Source: Puffinus mauretanicus
Taxonomy: Eukaryota > Chordata > Aves > Procellariiformes > Procellariidae
DNA length: 64,000 nucleotides
Assembly (NCBI GenBank): GCA_023333565.1
Contig: JAJKFH010002781.1
Location: 16,001-80,000 of the forward strand
Direction: 5' to 3'
Part shown: in pieces, positions 41,171-54,073 of the stretch
How positions within the stretch are numbered: the stretch's first letter is position 1
How the letters are laid out: every line of letters begins with the position of its first letter
The notes under the pieces: model-generated
The model's input: only the letters and a program-made list of their open reading frames with translations
The model's database searches: none
Told to the model about the DNA's origin: nothing
Position numbers and translations under genes: made by a program

Positions 41171-42404
41171 AGTTTGCTTGTATAACTACTTCAAGGAAAA
41201 TTAGCATTTTGGTAGATATGTGTGTCTCAGTCTTTTGAGGTAGCTTCAAGTGTTGGGAAGTCCAGCAAGTAATGGATCTTTTTAGCTCTAATGGACTATT
41301 AAGTTCAAGCATTTGTTACATGAATATGCTGAATTTTGAAGGCCTGTTAAGTATTTTATTGCTAACAAACTAAAAGGTAGTTCTTCATCTTTATTTGCCA
41401 CTAGACTGTTACTGTGCTTTTCCAAAACACACGAAAAAATTACACTTCTGTGTTTTTGTGCTGTAAACTATTTCGTTGTTTTCATCACATTATTGACTCG
41501 TTTCTATATTCTTAGTTAATATCTGTCTTAATTTTTCTTATTAGTGTTCAACTTCAGCAAACTTTTTATTTATATCAGCAGCTGTCTGCTTTCAGTCTCG
41601 ATTTCTTATACATGTTTTATACATTCTACCAAGTTAAAATTTGCTTGTAATTTTCCTTACCTTAAGAAAAAGGACTTTCAAGTTGGCTAGAACTGTTCTT
41701 TTACCCATATAAAATACAATCAGGTCATAATACTGGTTGCTAAGTAGCGCAGTCTTCTACTCCAGACATTTAATTCTTCTGTACCTGTCATAATGAAATT
41801 CAGAATTTGTTTCAGACATATAATTTTTTTTAAGTATTCTCTCTACATTTTAGAAAATACTAGTTCTGGAGACTTGGGACAACATGTCTACCACAAACTC
41901 AAAGCAGCAACACCATAGCAGCAAAATTTTTTCTAGCAGACAGGAAGTAACAAGTAACCTGTTCTGCTCTCAAGAGGTTGCAGTTGGAAAGCTCTCTTGG
42001 GCCGTAAGAATTTCAGTATTGAACTGTTGGCTTTAAAGGCCGTGCAGGTCTCAGTAGCAGGTAACCTTTTAGAAAAGGAAGGTTAGTGTATTTGAAGGAT
42101 CACACTTTACCTGCTGTTTTTATGCAGTTTGTTCTTCCTGACTGATTTACTAAATAAAAAATTTTAGTGTTATGTTAAAAAAAAAAAACAACCTCTGCAA
42201 CAAAAATGTCCTGTTTATTTTGCTTGCTCTGTCTGTCACCAGTGTATAAGGAACAGAAAACAGTTTCTTCCCCATTCTCAGATCTTTTAATTCAATGACT
42301 TTGTGCCAGGCCTGTATTTTTGTTGAGTTGGCTTTTTTTTTTTAATGCTTACACAGGAGCATCAATTTCTTAAGGTCCATCTGGTTACTTTAGTCGGTGT
42401 TTAG

Positions 42405-42520
42405 AACAGTATAGGTTGAAGAAACTCCTGGATGTCTTCTGGCCCAACCACTCAAAGCAGGTCCAACCTTGATGTTAGGTCACATTGTTCAGGGAGGTTC
42501 TACAACCTATCTAAGCAAGA
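42405..42520 (-). mobile_element. CR1 3' UTR fragment
   Basis: The + strand contains 'ggttgaagaaactcctggat', 'ggcccaaccactcaaagcag' and a GTTCAGGGAGG block, the reverse complement of a CR1 3' UTR (GGTTGGAAGAGACCTC..., CCAACCCCCTGCTCAAAGCAGG..., TTGCTCAGGG). It is short, with no coding part. Confidence 0.6.
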
Positions 42521-42889
42521 CCACTGTGAGTGCAGACAGATCAATTTTATGCAGCCCTTTTTCTTACTCTTAACGTGGCCCTATTCATCCTGAGTAGTCA
42601 TGCAACCAGTTCCGGATCATGTCTACTTCTATGGTAAAGGAGTAGTACTGGCTGGCTTCACATCAGTCCATTTGGAAATATTTTTAATAGTCTATGTTTT
42701 ACGTAATTTGTTTCTATCCATATGAGTTGATGTAAGTTGTTATATTTATATACCGGGGGAGAGGGGGTTGGCTGTGTATCTGGAACCTTTCAGGTTTGAT
42801 GCTCGGCAAGAATGGCAGCCAATCGATTGCACTTACTTGGTCCTTAATATTTTCTTTGCTGCTGCTACTGTGGCTGCTATTACTTCTTT

Positions 42890-42952
42890 AAAAACAAACA
42901 AACAAACAAAAACCCCAACCAAACCAAACCAAAACAAAAAAAAAACCCAAAA
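42890..42952 (+). repeat. (AAAC)n / A-C-rich tract
   Basis: Five AAAC units pass into CCAAAC and CAAAA units and then A9 with CCC. It is of the same sense-strand class as 466-537 and 13974-14020. Confidence 0.85.
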
Positions 42953-42999
42953 CACTTTCTGTTTTTGTTCTCTCTAAACCCTTGTCCTTCTTATTTTTT

Positions 43000-45557
43000 T
43001 TTTACTAGTCTCAAAGCAGTTTTTAATAAAATTTATCATTGGTGTAAGTTTTGAAAACTTGCCACGTTTTAGGTGTCTGGCTTGCCATTTTGTATGCCAA
43101 ATCTGTCTAAAGCTGAGTTCTAGCTGAAATTTTAATCTAAAATGGGTTAGCATTTTTTCAAGATTAAGGAAAACATGTTGTTTCTATCTTAACTAATCCA
43201 CACAGCTCTTCTGAGATGCTGTTGTTCCTTTCTGGCTTCACTTGGGTGCTTCAGATCAAGCAGATCAGCCTAGATTTTTGAGTGCTTTCTGTTCTTCATG
43301 GCAAGTAGCAAATATGCCCAATTTATAAGCCCTTGAAAAACTTAATTATTAATAGAAAAGGCTATAAACTCTGTCTCTCAAAATTCCATCTTCCTCTGAC
43401 CTCTCTTGTCACGATCTCTGGTCTGCATCTGGACAGTGTGCCGTGTATGGAGATTTTCCCTCAAAAGATGTTTGCTGTTCACACGGAGGTTGATATGGCA
43501 TTGGGTACCAGATGTTGCTGAAGAAATCAGTCTCTCCTAAAGAAGTGAAGAACTATGCCGTCTCACTGTAGTGGGAAAAGTAATTTGAGTCAGCGCCATG
43601 GGGGAGGCAGAACAAGAGCTCTCTTTTCAAAAAGAATAGGCAGGTCTAAGGGAGAGTTTGAGAGAGACCTAGGAGGACTGCAGGAAAGAGTTGTGGGCAG
43701 GTGTTGAAAGTAGTTACAAAAATGGATGGGTAGCTGAGGGGAGGCTAAAGAGGAAACCTGACCATCTTGGAACTCTTACCAAAAGGTTTTTTAAGACTTT
43801 CGAGCATCTTGCTTGATGCTCAGTGTAATTAAATAACAGTAGCAGAAAGAAAATGGAGTCATTTAAGGTAGAGTTAAGTAAGGAAGTATACATGTGTTAT
43901 CTTAGCATAAAGTATGCTACAGATATATTTTAATTATTCCAAATCAAAGTGTTATAAAACCAGAAGTTGCAGTCGAAGTGTACACATCTTGATATATGAA
44001 CCTGCCTAGTGAGGTCCACCAAGCAACTACATTTATGCACAGTAGTGGTCATCTGAGGAGGAATGCATGGGAAAGGGGAAAGTCTGATGTAATGTAAATC
44101 AGTTTAATTGAAGCCCACAGGTACGAAAGTGCTTGAATTATAATCACTCGCTTATTGCATGATATTACAGTAAAAGCAGTGTTAAAGTTGTTCAGATGAC
44201 CTTGCCATACCTGAAATGCAGGTGCTATGGCTTTGAAGTCTTTAACATTTGGCTATGAGGAAGAGTATATATGTCATCCTTCCTTCCTCTTTTCTATTGG
44301 TTGTCTTTTGTCATCCTATGAAAATCCATCTAGATTTGATAATTTTGCAAACCTTTAAGAAAATTTTTTAGTATGGAGCAGGAGCTAGGCATGATTTAAA
44401 AAAAAAACAAAACAAAACAAAAAAAAACCCCAACCAACCACCAAGTATGATTGCAAGAATTGCGTATAGATGAGTAAAGAGACTAGAACTGGCACATGAG
44501 ACTGGAGCTGGACATGGATGGATGTACAGGAAGCTATAAACAAAGAAGCTGAATTGAGTGGAATTGGCTGAATTAGAATATTCAAACAGGGTATCTGCTG
44601 GATAAGCACCTGGCTGGGCAGGTAGGCTTGAACTAGCATGAGGAGGCAGGCATGGATGAAGATCGCCTGTGAAAAATTGGACGAGAAAAGCAAGCAATTA
44701 TATTTGAGTGTGATTGGTTTAATAAAAAAAGAAAAGTATGAGAAAATTCCTGAGTCTTTGCCTGCCTCTGCTATTTACAAATACTGGGCAAAATGTGTAG
44801 CTTGTAGAGAAGGTGGAAATTCACTGTTATGATGGTTTACTGTGTTTATTTCAAGCAGCAAAATCTGCATATTCCTTCCTTTAAACACTATTTTGAAGAA
44901 TAATGGGCAGAAAGATGGAATTTTTTTTTTTAATTTAAAAATAGAAGAGGGATCCTGATACTGCAGCTGTACATTTAAAAGTTGAAAAACTCTTAGAATG
45001 AATACTGCTTACTTGAGTTTAATCCAGGTCATTTATGTATGACGTTATCGCATTCTGCCTTTTTTTCAGTACATTGCAGCCTATAGGTTTGACAGCACTC
45101 ATTAGATGAACAGCTAGTCTGTATTTGTTTGTCTCCATTGCTTAGTGGATGTCCTTTACCTTAGCAAGTGCACTGTCTGAAACTTTGCCTAGAATTATTT
45201 ATTTTTCTCATGGAGTTGTCTGTGGCACACTTCACTGGATCAAGTGGCTTTTAAAGAATACCTTTGCAAGAGCTGTGTAAAGTGAGGAGACAAATTATTA
45301 TTTGTATTTCTCAGAGAAATGAGGCATAGGGGAATGAACATCAAACATGTCCATAAGTTTGCGTGCCCAATTTGTGAAGCAAAGGACCTGATTTTTCAGA
45401 GTGCGTAGTATTGTGTAACTGCCCGAAGCACAGCTTTCAGGTTACAATTGGGTCTACTCAAACTTCAGCAGTGTAGGCCTTCAAATTTCACTGAAAACAG
45501 ATGGATTCCTTGGGTGGTTGTTACTTGTGAGTCCTTTCAATAAACTGGAAGTGACTT
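43000..45557 (+). other. Large POLA1 intron, unremarkable segment
   Basis: AT-rich intron with one A/C-rich tract (44398-44441, A10 then AAAAC and CCAACCAACCACC units). No gene, transposon or convincing conserved block is recognised. The overlapping minus-strand ORFs at 44368-44697 are mirror translations of the low-complexity tract and its flank. Confidence 0.65.
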
Positions 45558-47033
45558 AGAATCATAGAATCATTAAGGTTGGAAAAGACCTCTAAGATCA
45601 TCGAGTCCAACCATCAACCCAACACCACCATACCCACTACACCATGTCCCTAAGCGCCTCATCTACACGTCTTTTAAATACTTCCAGGGATGGTGACTCA
45701 ACCGCTTCCCTGGGCAGCCTGTTCCAAGGCCTGACCACTCTTTCAGTAAAGAAATTTCTCCTAACGTCCAATCTAAACCTCCCTTGGCGCAACTTGAGGC
45801 CATTTCCTCTCGTCCTATCGCTAGTTACTTGGGAGAAGAGACCAACACCCACCTCACTACAACCTCCTTTCAGGTAGTTGTAGAGCACGATGAGGTCTCC
45901 CCTCAGCCTCCTCTTCTCCAGGCTAAACAACCCCAGTTCCCTCAGCCGCTCCTCACAAGACTTGTGCTCCAGGCCCTTCACCAGCTTCGTTGCCCTTCTC
46001 TGGACACGCTCCAGCACCTCCATGTCCTTCTTGTAGTGAAGGGCCCAAAACTGAACACAGGATTCGAGGTGCGGCCTCCCCAGTGCCGAGTACAGGGGCA
46101 CGATCACCTCCCTGCTCCTGCTGGCCACACTATTTCTGATACAGGCCAGGATGCCATTGGCCTTCTTGGCCACCTGGGCACGCTGCCGGCTCACGTTCAG
46201 CCTGCTGTCAACCAGCACCTCCAGGTCCTTTTCCTCCGAGCAGCTTTCCAGCCACTCTTCCCCAAGCCTGTAGCGTTGCCTGGGGTTGTTGTGGCCCAAG
46301 TGCAGGACCCGGCACTTGGCCTTGTTGAACCTCATACAGTTGGCCTCAGCCCATCGATCCAGCCTGTCCAGGTCCCTCTGCAGAGCCTTCCTACCCTCGA
46401 GCAGATCAACACTCCCGCCCAACTTGGTGTCATCTGCAAACTTACTGAGGGAGCACTTGATCCCCTCATCCAGATCATTGATAAAGATATTGAACAAGAC
46501 CGGCCCCAAAACTGAGCCCTGGGGAACACCGCTCGTGACCGGCTGCCAACTGGATTTAACTCTGTTCACCACAACTCTCTGGGCTCGGCCGTCCAGCCAG
46601 TTTTTTACCCAGCGAAGAGTGCACCTGTCTAAGCCATGAGCTGCCAGCTTCTCTAGGAGAATGCGTGGGAGACAGTGTCAAAGGCTTTACTGAAGTCCAG
46701 GTAGACCACATCCACAGCCTTTCCCTCATCCACGAGGCGGGTAACCTGGTCATAGAAGGAGATCAGGTTGGTCAAGCAGGACCTGCCTTCCATGAATCCG
46801 TGCTGGCTGGGCCTGATCCCCTGGTTGTCCCGCACATGGCTTGTGAGCGCCCTCAAGATGAACCGCTCCATGATCTTCTCCAGCACCGAGGTCAGGCTGA
46901 CCGGCCTGTAGTTCCCTGGATCCTCCTTCTGGCCCTTCTTGTAGATGGGCGTCACATTGGCAAGCCTCCAGTCGTCCGGGACCTCCCAGTTAACCAGGAC
47001 TGCTGGTAAATGATGGAGAGCGGCTTGGCAAGC
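45558..47033 (-). mobile_element. CR1 LINE, 5'-truncated, with frameshifted reverse-transcriptase ORF2
   Basis: The minus strand encodes the C-terminal two thirds of CR1 ORF2: [58 protein letters not shown], the catalytic FADDTKLGG and the C-terminal [20 protein letters not shown] and [21 protein letters not shown] blocks, with a stop at about 45637. The 3' end (45558) shows the CR1 tail ATGATTCTATGATTCT. The 5' end is truncated near 47033. Single-base losses at about 46655 and 46986 break the frame, so it is inactive. It lies antisense to POLA1. Confidence 0.93.
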
Positions 47034-47329
47034 AGCATGGAGAACCTGCGTAGCAAAGGCAGTAGTGCATTTCAGCTCCCTGGGGCTAGATTCAGCTGCC
47101 TTCAGCACTTTGTTTTCATTTCTTTCATTGTACTACATACTCTCCAGTGTTCACAGTACGTAGGATGCAGCAGTAGTCTTGTTCACTTTGCAAGCCTGTT
47201 TTATCCTAAAGGCAATCCAATCCTTTAATGAGAATTAAAATATAGATGTGGTCCTTTAACTGTAAATTGACATATGATTTGTATGTACAGGGAACTGAAA
47301 TGAGGATTACACTGGCTTCTGATTGCATG

Positions 47330-47960
47330 CTTCTTGCAGCTTAATGTATTTTTCATATACTCTGTATGTGAACATCCATTGCTAAAGGGTGTCATTGCAT
47401 TTTATAGGAACCGTATGCATACTTCTGATGACAGAATTTGGCCTGTATACAGACATAACTTGTTTTTATTAATGGTGTCATGAAAATTAAGCTCTCAACC
47501 ATTCAGTCAGTTCACTGTGGCATAATAAATGTTTCAGCACAGAACTCATGCTCCAGAAATATATAACAAATTTATTGTGAAGTCAATTAGTAACATGTAT
47601 TAGACTGTTTTCAGCAGTTTTTTCTTAAGCAAAATTATTTCTCTATATTTGTAACATATTTCTGAAATAATTGGTTTTAATGTCGTTTCTTGAAGTCTTA
47701 ATAGAAGCCTATACTGTAACAATAAGTTCCTAACCATTGTAAAGAAAATAAATTAAGTTAAAAATTATTAGTTTATTAAGTATATAATACTATTCATAGG
47801 CAAATGTTTTAATACAGTAGGTGTTCTGTTTCAAACGACCCGTTCTGATAATTTTAAGAGAATTTTTTTCTTTTTGAGCAGTTGCTTTCTCTCTGATTTT
47901 GGGTTTTAATCATGACTTGACTTAAGCTTTCGTGTCTTACTAATGCTGCCAGTGAAAGAA
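47330..47960. promoter_or_regulatory. Possible conserved noncoding block
   Basis: This repeat-free AT-rich segment has several TTATTAATGG, GTCAATTAG and CTTAATTA-like cores. It lies between the young CR1 and the stronger candidate block after 48040. The call is weak and rests on texture only. Confidence 0.22.
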
Positions 47961-48014
47961 CTTGAGCACTGAATAGTTTACTTAATTATCTGCTCTACAA
48001 CAGCTGCTAATATT

Positions 48015-48037
48015 AAAAAAAAAAAAAAAAAAAAAAA
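48015..48037 (+). repeat. Poly-A run (A23)
   Basis: Twenty-three consecutive A after CTAATATT. No retroposed body is seen upstream on this strand, so it is probably a mononucleotide microsatellite. Confidence 0.9.
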
Positions 48038-48039
48038 GC

Positions 48040-49080
48040 CATCTCATCGTTAGGGCTGCTATGGACAAAAAAAGCAAAGGCAGATAAGATGACTGTAGCT
48101 GCCCTGTCTGCTTGGCACTGTCTTCCTCCTCCTCTCTCTCCCTCACTTTCAGTTTTCAGTGTAATGAAGAGCAGGAGAACAATATTCTGTAATTAAGGAT
48201 TCCATTAAGTTGAAGAAAAGAGCAAATGGAGTTGTTTGTTCTCCTAGCTGAAAAAATTTGTCTGGAGTGGGGGTTAGTGGTAGTAGTGTAGAAAGAGAGA
48301 GAGGTGGGTGGAGAGACTAAGTCAGGGCTGTTTGTTGAATATACTGTTAAGGACTGTTACCATCCTAATTAATCAAGTTAGAAATTACAGCTGTAGTCGG
48401 TTTCCCCCCAATTCTTGTTATCAATTTTCTTCTCTTTTGAGACAAAGCAAATATAAATTTTGTGTTCATTTGTCATTCGTTCTTTGACTTCAGCATCTCT
48501 GAAAATAACAATGTAGCACAAAAGACCAGTATTTACCTAGTTGTAATGTGGGTTGCCATGGTGTTTTGCAAATTATTGCAATTATGTTCACCATGTGAGT
48601 CGCCCTTGGTAACTGGCGAAAAAACTGATAATCCTGTTTTGAACAAAAGGTCAAATTGCTGAATAGAAAGTCTTGATTAACTAAAAGATGTACAAAGTGG
48701 AATTATTTCCTACCATTCAGAAATAGTTCTTGATCGGGTTTGGGGGAGGGGGTGAGTAAGTACATCTGATTACTGAAGTACAAAGCATTGAAAGGATGTT
48801 GTCTTGAGCCTTTCATGTAGTCTTAATGGTGGCTTTTTTGTCAAATTTACCCATTTGCGGCATTGAAAGAGGCAGCTGCATTTAAGCTTGAGAGATGGTG
48901 CTTTTTCAAGAGTTCAGTGCATGGAAAGTTCTCAGCAGTATCTGCAGTTTACTATTAGACCTTCAGCTATTAAAACTGATGTGCTGCATTTGAGCCCATA
49001 GCTCTTGGTGCTTGTAAAACCCTCTGACTGATGATCTAATAAAGTGCTCTTACCGGACAATCTCTGATCAGATACTTTAG
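48040..49080. promoter_or_regulatory. Candidate ARX-linked conserved enhancer block 4
   Basis: This is a long complex segment without transposons. Homeodomain cores are at 48190-48195 (TAATTA) and 48366-48373 (TAATTAAT). C/EBP- or POU-like TTTGCAAATTATTGCAATTA is near 48565, along with the stretch GTTGCCATGGTGTTTTGC. Its composition is balanced and unlike the flanking neutral intron. It fits the expected size and position class of the POLA1-intron ultraconserved enhancers, but there is no alignment evidence. Confidence 0.4.
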
Positions 49081-49539
49081 GGAAAAAAAAAAAACCCACA
49101 GCTCTGAAAAGGGTGGGGGTAGAAACACATGGCTATACTGAAAGTTTGCTTTTGTAATCTGCAGTGGAAATACTAGTAAATACGACTTTATTTTCAGTTT
49201 AAGTACTATAAAGGGCCATCGTATTGCTCCAGAAATAGTTTTTATTTACGCTTACAAAAGTAAAAATGAATCTGAAAAGTTTAAAAGTTCTTCATAATCA
49301 CCAGTCCTCAACAATTACATACAAATATATAGAGGGAATGGTCCTCTTCCTGTCGTCGTATTCAAAACACTGATGGATTTCCTGTGCTTTAATGCTGTGA
49401 ATTTTCCGTTCCTCTTTCCTATTTTTTCCTATTGGGAGGGGGCAATGGAAGAGGTGAAGAGGATTAGGGGGTTTTCTTTTTTAATTATTCTACTTTTTGT
49501 TTTTAAATAGCTACCTGGAAATTAATTCTTAAAACTTTG

Positions 49540-49800
49540 GAGAGCCTGTGTGAGAGCAGCATGAAAGCAAAGTAAACCTGAACAAGTTTGTGGGTTTACA
49601 TTCTGCATCACCTAGCAACCCCCTGGCTCAGCCAGTTCTCTTGTCTGCCCCCAGTCCTGTTTACAGACCATTCAGACTGCTCTTCGAAACCATGAAAGAT
49701 ATTCAGTTTCATTAGTGCCATTCTCAAGGAGAAAATAATTAAACTTAAATGAACAAACACTGCTTAGTGATGCTTTAAAGTTTTCTAGTTTAAGGTGACC
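49540..49800. promoter_or_regulatory. Candidate conserved noncoding block
   Basis: This segment is moderately GC-rich compared with its surroundings and includes CACCTAGCAACC (an RFX-like GTTGC half site on the minus strand), CCTGTTTACAG (forkhead-like TGTTTAC) and AATAATTAAACTTAAATG. RFX, FOX and homeodomain combinations occur in neural and ciliary enhancers. The call is from motifs and texture only. Confidence 0.3.
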
Positions 49801-50639
49801 AGACCGTTGAGACTGCTTTCTCTGCCATTACCTTTCACTCCATTGAGCTCCTCTAAACTTACGTATCTATGTATGTATGTGCATTATCATTTTAAAAGTT
49901 TTCAGGACTGTATTAACTCCTCCACTATTTAGAGATGTTCATAACCATATTGCAAAGGTAAATGTTTCACATAAACAATCTTTTTGTCTCTTTATCAACA
50001 TGAAATGTATACTTGAGTTGACAACCTTACTGTTACTGCCACGTACATGAGTGAAATCTCTGTGTGTTCTGTATTACATCTAATGTCATATTGAACTTCC
50101 TGTGAGACAAGAGGACAGAGGAAGAGGACAGAGTTGTGGAAGAATGGGGGGGAATAGAGTGTTTTTAGCTTTCTAACCAAAGCAGAGGCACAGATTTTAA
50201 CGAATCTTGAGTTCCTACTGTTTGTATGTTGCTAGATTCTTTAACAAGCAATACATGAATGGGCTGTATGAGCTCTTTGTGCCTTGTTGACATTTGACAG
50301 ATAAAGCAAAATTTTTTCTGAAGCAAGGTACTGTACTTAGTTGTGACCTATTATAGCCTAAGAATGTGGCTTGCTTTAAGTTGTACGAATAGGGAGAATG
50401 TTTTGCAGAATGGATTTGAATATCCTTCTAGAGGTTTTAGCTCTCCATACAGAAATACATAAGACATCTTTCACTGATTCTTTTCTCAGTGTAGTTTTCC
50501 ATATGTAGTCATTTAAATATGCCTTCTCCCAGTTGCTTGCTTAAAATCCAGTTTAGCTGTTTTCAGATTGTCTTGAGTAAAATAAAATTGTTGGTAATTG
50601 CTGGTTCGCTTTTGTGAGCGGTATGTTAGCCTATGAACA

Positions 50640-50990
50640 CTTGTGCTCTACTTTTTAATGTTTTGGGGCACGTATTTTGGTGCCTAGAGCCTTATTTACT
50701 GAAGATAAGAAAACCAAGGTATTGGCTTTGATGTGAAGTAAAGCAGAACATACTTGCTAATTTAGTTTATAATGTACAACTGTTAAGGTTGGAATTTGTC
50801 CACTTGTGGTGCTATTACATGTGTTCAAATGAGGGCCACTGTTTGCATCAAACCTATCATAAGGATTTGGAGTGCTCTATTATCCGTTCAGCAGGCTGAT
50901 GACACAGCCTGGTCTCTGCACAAATGAGATCAATAAGTTTCAAATAACTTGTATGAAATGACATGTGACTGTACATTTAAAGACGTCTTT
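50640..50990. promoter_or_regulatory. Candidate conserved noncoding block
   Basis: The block spans 'ggcacgtattttggtgccta' through 'gacatgtgactgtacattta' with no low complexity. Included are a TTGGTGCC/GGCACG near-dyad, GATAAG, TTTGCATCAAACC and GATCAATAAG. Its uniform complexity over 350 bp stands out from adjacent AT-rich sequence. Not verified. Confidence 0.28.
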
Positions 50991-50999
50991 TTAAAAAAA

Positions 51000-53900
51000 A
51001 TCGATTTTTAATAACATGTAAAACTTTTACGTTGAGCTACAAGATATTTTTCACTTCTGTCTTGTTTGATAATTTTGTTTAAAGCATTTTTTACGTTAGC
51101 TTGAGCATTTGGGTTCTTTTTTTTTGGGGAGTGGGGTGCATTTCTTGCTTCTTCCGTTATCTCCTGCTTTGATTTCCTCCCCTCCCCCCAAGACTTTTCA
51201 CGGTCAAACTGATATGACAGTTACTGCTGAGAGTAATATTTTCTAGAGATTAATGAAGTTTTCTTTCAGTCTTGGGTGGTTTCTTTCAAAATTTTTTTCA
51301 GTTCTGGATTAGAAAGCAATTCAAGTTCCATTATTTTGGAGTATCCAAATCACAAAATATCATTCTTGAAAATCTACAAACTTTCATTTTCAGTAGCCTA
51401 GAAATAGGCATATGATATTTTGTGGCTGACTTCGCATCACAAGAGCAATGCATTACTGATTAGATCTTGAGATATGCGAGTACTGAAAGAACTCCTAAAA
51501 AGTATGCTTATGGGACAGAATTTTGTTGTAGGCTAAACCCTCTCAAGTTTATGTCCATTCTCCATAATATCCAAAGGGAACCAGGTTTGGGTCTTTTCTT
51601 TGCGTGTTTTAGATCAGAGCAGTTGGGTGCAAAAGGTGAGCTTCACTTTTCGTAATGGCCACCCGGAACCCACATCAGTGCTTGTATTATTCTAGTATCA
51701 CTGGCTTTTTCAAGATAGAAGGACACTTTCTGTTCTTCTGAGAAAGTCAGGTAGTATTTATTTCTTCTCTCATGCTTTCTTTAGGGTCACAAGTTAGTGT
51801 AGCTACATTGCCCTCAATTACAGTTTGTCTAGTTGCTTTGGATCTTCACGGTCTGGTCCTTCAAAGGTGTGGTTCCCATTGACTCCAGTTGCCTTTGAGT
51901 CAGTTTGGGCTGGCAGCTTTCCAGTGGGGAACTGAGACAACAGAAAAGAGTGTCTCTGAGAATAGGAGGTTTCAGCAGGTACTATTTTGGAGAGGGTATC
52001 CTTCTCTTTTACCAGCAGTACTGTCTCATTGGATGGTAAAGCGATCGGTTGCCTTCCACTAGGAGGTTGTTGGCTAAGACGTGCTTTAATTTGATAACAT
52101 CCTTTAATGTGGTTCCTGTGATAATAATACTGGATATATAACCAACCATCTCCAGGATCTGTACTGCTTTCAAGTAGTACACTTTCAAAAGAAATTTATA
52201 TTTCCTTGTTACTATTCTTTCATTTAAGAGGCAGTTTTGTATTTTTCCTGAAAGATCACGTCTATCCATTAATCAGCCTGGATAATGCTGAATTCAAGAG
52301 GAGCAGAATGAACCATCCAGGAAAGGAATTTCCTTTCTTTATAAGAGTGTTTTATCCACTCCATTCCACAGCTGAATTCAGATGAGTTATATAGGCCAAA
52401 ATTCAAGAAGTTCTGAAAATGAGGAAGTGCTTAGAAAAGAAATTGAAATCGTATCTTCAACTTCCATTGAAGTGAGGCAGCATGAAATGGAGTGTGAAAT
52501 GCCATGGTCCCTGTTTACTTTTTCCCTAAATTGGATGATCAGGTAGCATCAGACTCTAAAAATACTCATATTGGGAAATGTAACCTATTTTTTCTGGATG
52601 AGGAACTAGCTACAATATTTATTGTATAGAAAAAGAAAAAGGAATGTGAAGTCAATGGCGAAGAGTGAGTTGATAAAATAGTTCCTTATCTTTACTTGTG
52701 ATCTGAATAGTCATATACCAGACTGGATCTATGATCAGGTCTCTTAATGCACTATAGTTAGCTTTATGTATAAATTTCAGGAACAAATTTCAGTCGTTGT
52801 TACTATAATAGTTACTAAAACTATTTGCATTGCTTTTTGGAATTTAAAGCCAAATGTACATAACACCTAACAAAATACTAGAGAACAAGGAATAAGCATT
52901 CCCTGGGTAAGGGATTTAAGCTGTAGGATAAATTTATAAAGGAATTTATGCAAACCTAAGGTGCTTCACTATTCTAAGCATATGCTGCAATATCTTTCCT
53001 TTCAGCTAGAACAAGCTTGGCAGCATGTTTAACATGGTACCTATCCCCCTTAAAATAAAAAGACAAAAGCTCTAGTCAGCCAGCATCAGTAATAGACTCT
53101 TGACCCAGCTCCTTTTATAAAACAATTTACTTGAAGAGTCTGTGAAAATATCAAAGGAATTTATTATTGGGAGATGATTAAATGTTACAGTTAGGACAGT
53201 AGTATGAAGCCTTAAAACAAAACATCCTCAAAGATCATATTTGTTTTATATACTCAAATTTGAGTATAAATATGTTAGATAACTTAGTTTTAAAAGATTT
53301 TTGACTTAAAAGTTTCAGTTATGCCTGGCAGTTCAAGAGAACTTGCACACGTGGTTAATTTTGAAATTCTTTTACATTTTGAAATTCTAGGATGAAATTC
53401 AGACATATCTTTTCTCTAGTAAGGGATCTCTTGAACCTAACATTAGGGCTTCTGACTTAGTACAATTTGTTCTCTTTGTAGTAACATATTAAAGAAGTGG
53501 AGAGAGCTTTTCCAGTAACTTGTTAAAATTTTGACAAAGTAGAGAAGAAGATCGGAATGGCTAGTATATCAATAACAATGTCTATCCATATGCTACTTTG
53601 AGATCTAAATATATCTGAACCTACTTACTGAAGAGGCTTTGTAGGTCCCCTAGGTTTCCTTCAAAGATAAAATGAGATCCTTCTCGTGGTCTCACAGATA
53701 TATTTTTTTATTAGTGCTTGGTACCTGGTTTGCTTGTGGAATATGAAGCCTTACAGGATCCTGAAAAAGTTGCTGACCCAGAATTCTACACCACTGATTG
53801 CTTCTAACTCCATTTTTCTGTTTTTTAGGGTTGGTTTGTATGATTATTGTCAATAGAGTGTCCCTGCTCATTCCTTATCAAGAGATCATCATTGATAGGA

Positions 53901-54073
53901 AAAATGTCAAAACAGATAAGATGCTTCACCTGTGAAGCTGCAGGCTCACCTTCTATTTCCAGAGCTAACTTCTGGTAGTAGTCTTTTATAGAGCTAAAAA
54001 CCCCTCTGTTTCCTGAGAGAAGTTGGCGGTTACATGATTTTATGAGGGCTTCATTTCTGATGGTGGTCATTTT
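51000..54073 (+). other. Large POLA1 intron, unremarkable segment
   Basis: No recognised repeat or gene. ORFs at 51467-51655, 52009-52269 (minus) and 53825-54070 (minus) have no domain. Parts of 51450-53900 have a slightly higher GC and look like very old diverged sequence, possibly an unrecognisable transposon, but I cannot name one. Confidence 0.55.

Noticed and set aside
45784..46515. 243-codon + strand ORF
   Set aside because: It is the reverse-strand shadow of the CR1 ORF2 at 45558-47033.
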